From Candidatus Melainabacteria bacterium (lineage in GTDB: Bacteria > Cyanobacteriota > Vampirovibrionia > 2-02-FULL-35-15), in contig JACQBQ010000019.1 in the NCBI GenBank assembly GCA_016201905.1, positions 1 to 62,555 of the forward strand: 62,555 nucleotides of DNA, in the 5' to 3' direction. This document shows, piece by piece, positions 59,499-62,555 of this stretch. Made by a program: the position numbers and the translations under genes. Every line of letters begins with the position of its first letter. Within the stretch, counting starts at the first letter, position 1. The notes under the pieces are model-generated. The model saw only the letters and a program-made list of their open reading frames with translations. It was not told the origin of the DNA and made no database searches.

Positions 59499-60032
59499 AT
59501 GACAATAAAAGATTTTAAAGAAGAAAAAATAAATTCAAAAAAGATTTACGAAGGCAAGATTTTAACACTTACAGTTGACAATGTTCGTATGCCAAATGGC
59601 AGGGATGCTGTGCGAGAAATTATTATTCACAATGGGGGGATAACTGTTGTAGCTCAACCTAATCCTGAAAAAGTTGTTTTGATTAGGCAATTTCGCTATG
59701 CTATTGGAAAGGTTTTTTGGGAATTGCCTGCTGGCAGGTTGAATGTAAATGAAGATCCGCTTTTTGCAGCAAAACGTGAATTAAAAGAAGAAACAGGGTT
59801 TCTTGCAAAGGCTTGGGAGCCGCTTGGAATTGTTTATCCGCTTCCAGGCTATAGTACAGAAGTCTTATACTTTTTTAAAGCTACAGAACTTACAGATGAT
59901 GAACAGGATTTAGATCCTGATGAAAATATTGAAGTGAAGGTTACTGACCTAAAACAAGCCTGGCAAATGGTAAAAGATGGTGAGATTAGAGATGCTAAAA
60001 CTATTGCTGGGATAAGTCTTGTGATGTTTTAA
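59499..60032 (+). CDS. NUDIX hydrolase, ADP-ribose pyrophosphatase type
   Basis: A 177-residue NUDIX protein. The NUDIX box begins GRLNVNEDPLFAAKRELKEETGF at ~80-103 with the expected Glu pattern. The upstream VVLIRQFRYAIGKVFWELPAG segment and the downstream PLPGYSTEVLYFF are typical of ADP-ribose pyrophosphatases, which clear ADP-ribose. An AAAGG sits ahead of the ATG at a longer spacing. The last 4 bases overlap the convergent etfB gene. Confidence 0.9.
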   Translation: MTIKDFKEEKINSKKIYEGKILTLTVDNVRMPNGRDAVREIIIHNGGITVVAQPNPEKVVLIRQFRYAIGKVFWELPAGRLNVNEDPLFAAKRELKEETGFLAKAWEPLGIVYPLPGYSTEVLYFFKATELTDDEQDLDPDENIEVKVTDLKQAWQMVKDGEIRDAKTIAGISLVMF

Positions 60033-60805
60033 ATAACCTTAGCCTCTTCGCGTAGGGCTTTTACAAGTGCTGAAACTTTCTCTGGAACCTCCCCTTCAAA
60101 AATCTTAGCTTCTTTACGAGAAGGTGGAAGCTCCATACTTACAATCTCTGTTCTTGAGTTAAGTTCTCCAATATTTTCTAATTTAATCTCTTTAATTTCT
60201 TTCTTCTTTGCTTTCATTATTCCCGTAATAGATGCATAACGAGGATAATCCTCACCGCGGTCACATGTGACTAGGGCAGGTAATTGTACTTCAATAATTT
60301 CATGAGCACCTTCTGATTCACGATCACATACTATCTTTTTATTTGCTGCATCGACTTCATTAAACTTCATTACAAAACTTATATGTGTTAGTCCTAGCTC
60401 TTCTGCTACGAAGATCGGTATTTGAGTAGATTCTAAATCAATTAATTTTTTTCCGGATAAGACAAGATCAAATGATAATTTTTTTAACTCACTTGCAATC
60501 AGTTTTGAAATCGTATAAGCATCAACATATTCAAGAGAATCATCTTTAATGAAAACCGCACGATCTGCACCCATTGCAAGACCCTGCCTGATAGCTTCCT
60601 CTGTCCTTGCTGGTCCACAAGCAAATAGCACTACTTCACCGGATTGTGCCTGCTCTTTGATTTTGAGAGCCTTTTCAATTGCAAACTCATCATAAGGATT
60701 TATTATCCAGGTAATTCCAGCGGTGTCGATTTTATTTGTTTCAGAACCTAATTTGATTTTGGTTTCTGTATCAGGTGTCTGCCTAAGTATGACAATGATG
60801 TTCAT
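60029..60805 (-). CDS. etfB: Electron transfer flavoprotein beta subunit
   Basis: A 258-residue EtfB/FixA: NIIVILRQTPDTETKIK at the N-terminus, INPYDEFAIEKALKIKE, AMGADRAVFIKD, and the C-terminal family motif region SITGIMKAKKKEIK. With EtfA it carries electrons from acyl-CoA or other dehydrogenases. Unlike the usual etfB-etfA operon, the two genes here are on opposite strands, divergent across a 36-bp gap beyond a tiny ORF that precedes etfB. Confidence 0.94.
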   Translation of the reverse strand: MNIIVILRQTPDTETKIKLGSETNKIDTAGITWIINPYDEFAIEKALKIKEQAQSGEVVLFACGPARTEEAIRQGLAMGADRAVFIKDDSLEYVDAYTISKLIASELKKLSFDLVLSGKKLIDLESTQIPIFVAEELGLTHISFVMKFNEVDAANKKIVCDRESEGAHEIIEVQLPALVTCDRGEDYPRYASITGIMKAKKKEIKEIKLENIGELNSRTEIVSMELPPSRKEAKIFEGEVPEKVSALVKALREEAKVI

Positions 60806-60807
60806 TT

Positions 60808-60915
60808 TTATTTTTTAACTCTGTCTACAATCTTTTTTATGCCTAATGGGATTAAAGAAAAAATAATTAAGTTGAGCACAATAACTCCAACTGTAACAAT
60901 AATTCCTGTTTGCAT
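60808..60915 (-). CDS. Tiny single-helix membrane protein upstream of etfB
   Basis: A 35-residue frame from the ATG at 60915, ending 2 bases before the etfB ATG. It has one hydrophobic helix (IIVTVGVIVLNLIIFSLIPL) and a basic tail (KKIVDRVKK), the look of a small membrane-anchored protein with the tail in the cytoplasm. The tight spacing implies translational coupling with etfB. There is no strong Shine-Dalgarno. Confidence 0.5.
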   Translation of the reverse strand: MQTGIIVTVGVIVLNLIIFSLIPLGIKKIVDRVKK

Positions 60916-60951
60916 GTTAGCCACTCAATTATTGTATAAGATAATTATAAT

Positions 60952-61947
60952 ATGGCAAGTATCTTAGTTCTAGCAGAAATAAATCAGGATAAAGATGTAA
61001 CAAAACCATCAAAGCAGATTTTGTTAACTGCTCGTAATATTGCTGATGAATTGAAAGCAAATCTGACCAGTGTTTTAATCGGTGGAAATATTGATGCTAC
61101 AAAAATACAGGGACAGCTTGGTTCATGTGGTGTTGATAAAGTAATTTTAGTGAATGAGCCTGCTCTTGAGGCTTTTAACCCTGACTTCTATACGAAAATC
61201 TTTATAAAAATAATAAAAGAGCAAAACCCTGACTTTATTTTTGGGATAAATTCCTTAATTGGAATGGATCTTTTTCCAGCAGCTTCATTTCATACTGGTG
61301 GCGGTCTTGCTATGGATTGCACAGACATAAAACTTGAAGGTTCTGGTCTTTTTGTAACCAAAACCATGTATTCAAATAAAGTCATAGCAAAAATAAAATT
61401 TAAGGATGAACACAAACCTAAATTAGTTACCTTCAGACCAAATACACTCATGCCTAAAAATGTTTCACCAAAAAATCCTGAGATTATAAATGAAAAAGCT
61501 AATATTGATCAAAGTTCTAACAAACAAAAAATCAAAGAAATTGTTAAATCCAAGACTAAAGAAGTATCTTTAACAGAAGCAGGCATTATTATTTCAGGTG
61601 GTCGTGCTATGGGAAATTGGGATAATTATAAGATTTTATTTGAAACTGCAGAAGTGCTTGGAGCAGCTGTTGGCGCTTCACGTGCTGCGGTAGATTCAGG
61701 CTATGCACCGCACAGCATGCAGGTCGGGCAGACAGGGAAAACTGTTTCGCCACAGCTTTATATAGCCTGTGGGATATCTGGTGCTATACAGCACTTTGCA
61801 GGAATGGGCAGTTCAAAAGTCATCGTGGCTATTAATAAAGATGCTAATGCACCTATTTTTAAAAAATGTGACTATGGAATAGTAGATGATTTGTTTAAGG
61901 TGGTTCCGGTCTTAAAGGAAGAATTTAAGAGGCTACTTAGCAAATAG
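60952..61947 (+). CDS. etfA: Electron transfer flavoprotein alpha subunit
   Basis: A 331-residue EtfA/FixB: N-terminal ASILVLAEI..., and the C-terminal FAD-binding region with IISGGRAMGNWDNYKIL, VGASRAAVDSGYAPHSMQVGQTGKTVSPQLYIACGISGAIQH and VIVAINKDANAPIFKKCDYGIV (each cited in part). Binds FAD and pairs with EtfB. The GATAAT box ~6 bases before the ATG, with no Shine-Dalgarno, fits a leaderless start. Confidence 0.95.
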   Translation: MASILVLAEINQDKDVTKPSKQILLTARNIADELKANLTSVLIGGNIDATKIQGQLGSCGVDKVILVNEPALEAFNPDFYTKIFIKIIKEQNPDFIFGINSLIGMDLFPAASFHTGGGLAMDCTDIKLEGSGLFVTKTMYSNKVIAKIKFKDEHKPKLVTFRPNTLMPKNVSPKNPEIINEKANIDQSSNKQKIKEIVKSKTKEVSLTEAGIIISGGRAMGNWDNYKILFETAEVLGAAVGASRAAVDSGYAPHSMQVGQTGKTVSPQLYIACGISGAIQHFAGMGSSKVIVAINKDANAPIFKKCDYGIVDDLFKVVPVLKEEFKRLLSK

Positions 61948-62094
61948 GTTTTGTCTGCTTTACCCAGTAAAACCAGTGGTTTGTAAATGATTGATCAAGG
62001 AAAGCTCCGGACAAGCAAACTGCTTGGAAAAGAGTGTGCAATTGCTAAATAACTATGAAGTCTTAGGGGCTTTCTATTGGTAGAGATTTAGGAA

Positions 62095-62446
62095 TGATTA
62101 AGTTCTCTGCGAAGCTGCTCTGCTTCATCCTTCATTCCGCAGTTTTCAAGTAACCAGATAGTGCAGTCTTCAACTAAAGGATCAACGGGACTCTTATGTT
62201 GGTGGAGCAGTAGCAAAGCCACTTGTTGCGGAAATGAGTCATCCTTGAAATGAGGTTTGATTTCGGGCCATTCTTCAACACGGTACTTAAGCGGACATCG
62301 TGCAAGAAAATTGAGTAAACTTGCTTCTTGGATTGAAAGTGCAGGAACAAGGGTACTGGTAGATCCTGCTGCTAGTGTTTGATCAGTACCAGATAAAAAC
62401 TGATTTTTTCTGGGTCCTATTGGGCTTAGACTCTGTAACGAGATGT
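62095..62446 (-). pseudogene. 5'-truncated gene abutting the terminal repeat
   Basis: An open frame of about 115 codons on the minus strand, entering directly out of the right-hand repeat and ending at 62095. Its sequence is protein-like: NQFLSGTDQTLAAGS, ALSIQEASLLNFLARCPLKY, SFPQQVALLLLHQHKSP, VEDCTIWLLENCG, with a helical end DEAEQLRREL. No in-frame ATG, GTG or TTG start exists except very near the end, and the frame is stopped by TGA inside the repeat. So the gene looks cut off by the repeat, or its 5' part lies beyond it outside the window. The family is not recognised. Confidence 0.45.
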
Positions 62447-62555
62447 GAATAATTCACGAAAGGCCACTTTTTAATAAAAAAGCCTGTCAAGTACTTGGAG
62501 GTAACGACAGGCATATGATTTTAATTAACGAAAAAGACCTTTTACGGGTCTTTCA
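62437..62555. repeat. Multi-hairpin repeat, right copy (inverted)
   Basis: The reverse complement of the left-end repeat, with the same stems (GCCTGTC at 62482-62488 and GACAGGC at 62506-62512, and the terminal AAAGACC/GGTCTTT hairpin) but a different, shorter 17-base loop. The shared sequence ends at 62437. The window ends inside this copy, so its full length is not known. Confidence 0.9.

Noticed and set aside
1-62555. CRISPR array
   Set aside because: No regularly spaced short direct repeats with unique spacers were seen; the only local repeats are the three copies at 11.4-12.5 kb, the short direct repeats near 19.7 kb and scattered hairpins.

Overview
This is an AT-rich bacterial chromosome segment. 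It looks Gram-negative-like: there is an apolipoprotein N-acyltransferase, an MCE/MlaD lipid-transfer protein and Tat- and Sec-exported proteins. The RpoD/SigA-type sigma factor has a region 1.2/2.1 resembling those of cyanobacteria, which together with many proteins I cannot place suggests the non-photosynthetic sister lineage of cyanobacteria (Melainabacteria/Vampirovibrionia). That placement is an inference of modest confidence. Both window ends lie inside copies of the same ~120 bp multi-hairpin repeat in opposite orientation, so the window is probably a contig that ended at a dispersed repeat.

Layout. 0.1-4.6 kb: yqeK, pheS, a NurA-domain nuclease, and a thioredoxin-fold/MlaD pair. 4.8-9.9 kb: signal peptidase I, a membrane methyltransferase-like protein, an unplaced Tat-substrate gene with its partner, and an adenosine-deaminase-like gene. 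10.2-24.3 kb is accessory: an AAA/DUF4143 ATPase with a promoter inside a dyad, three small genes bracketed by a repeat, a HEPN-motif protein, a large exported subtilisin-like protease with a P-domain-like insert, then an integrated element (XRE regulator, primase-like protein, several tiny coupled ORFs, large serine recombinase) ending exactly in tRNA-Trp. 24.5-32.4 kb is the information-processing core: secE-nusG, then rimP(short)-nusA-ylxR-infB-rbfA-truB-CPBP protease behind a possible attenuator.

32.3-43 kb holds a protein built of five tandem HTH-like modules plus a sigma-region-4-like tail, gcvPA, a double-domain SagB-type oxidoreductase, pyrB, fmt, a zinc metallopeptidase and small secreted proteins. 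43-50.5 kb holds a radical SAM gene with an apparent frameshift, the sigma factor, a Dam-type methylase, pyrK and secG. 50.6-54.5 kb is a signalling cluster: GAF histidine kinase, divergent NarL-type regulator, a membrane-anchored LuxR-type HTH protein and an HD-GYP phosphodiesterase. 54.9-62 kb holds ruvC, lnt, two tandem DUF192 genes, the NAD(P)HX repair enzyme, a NUDIX hydrolase and etfB/etfA on opposite strands, then a 5'-truncated gene abutting the terminal repeat.

The most unusual signals are: the variable-loop terminal repeats; long perfect palindromes inside sagB-like and fmt coding sequence; the repeat-bracketed small genes; the recombinase whose last codons are the tRNA-Trp 3' end; the P-domain-like insert inside the protease; the five-module HTH/sigma4 protein; and a recurring promoter layout in which a -10 box sits 6-8 nt before a start codon that has no Shine-Dalgarno sequence, suggesting leaderless mRNAs.
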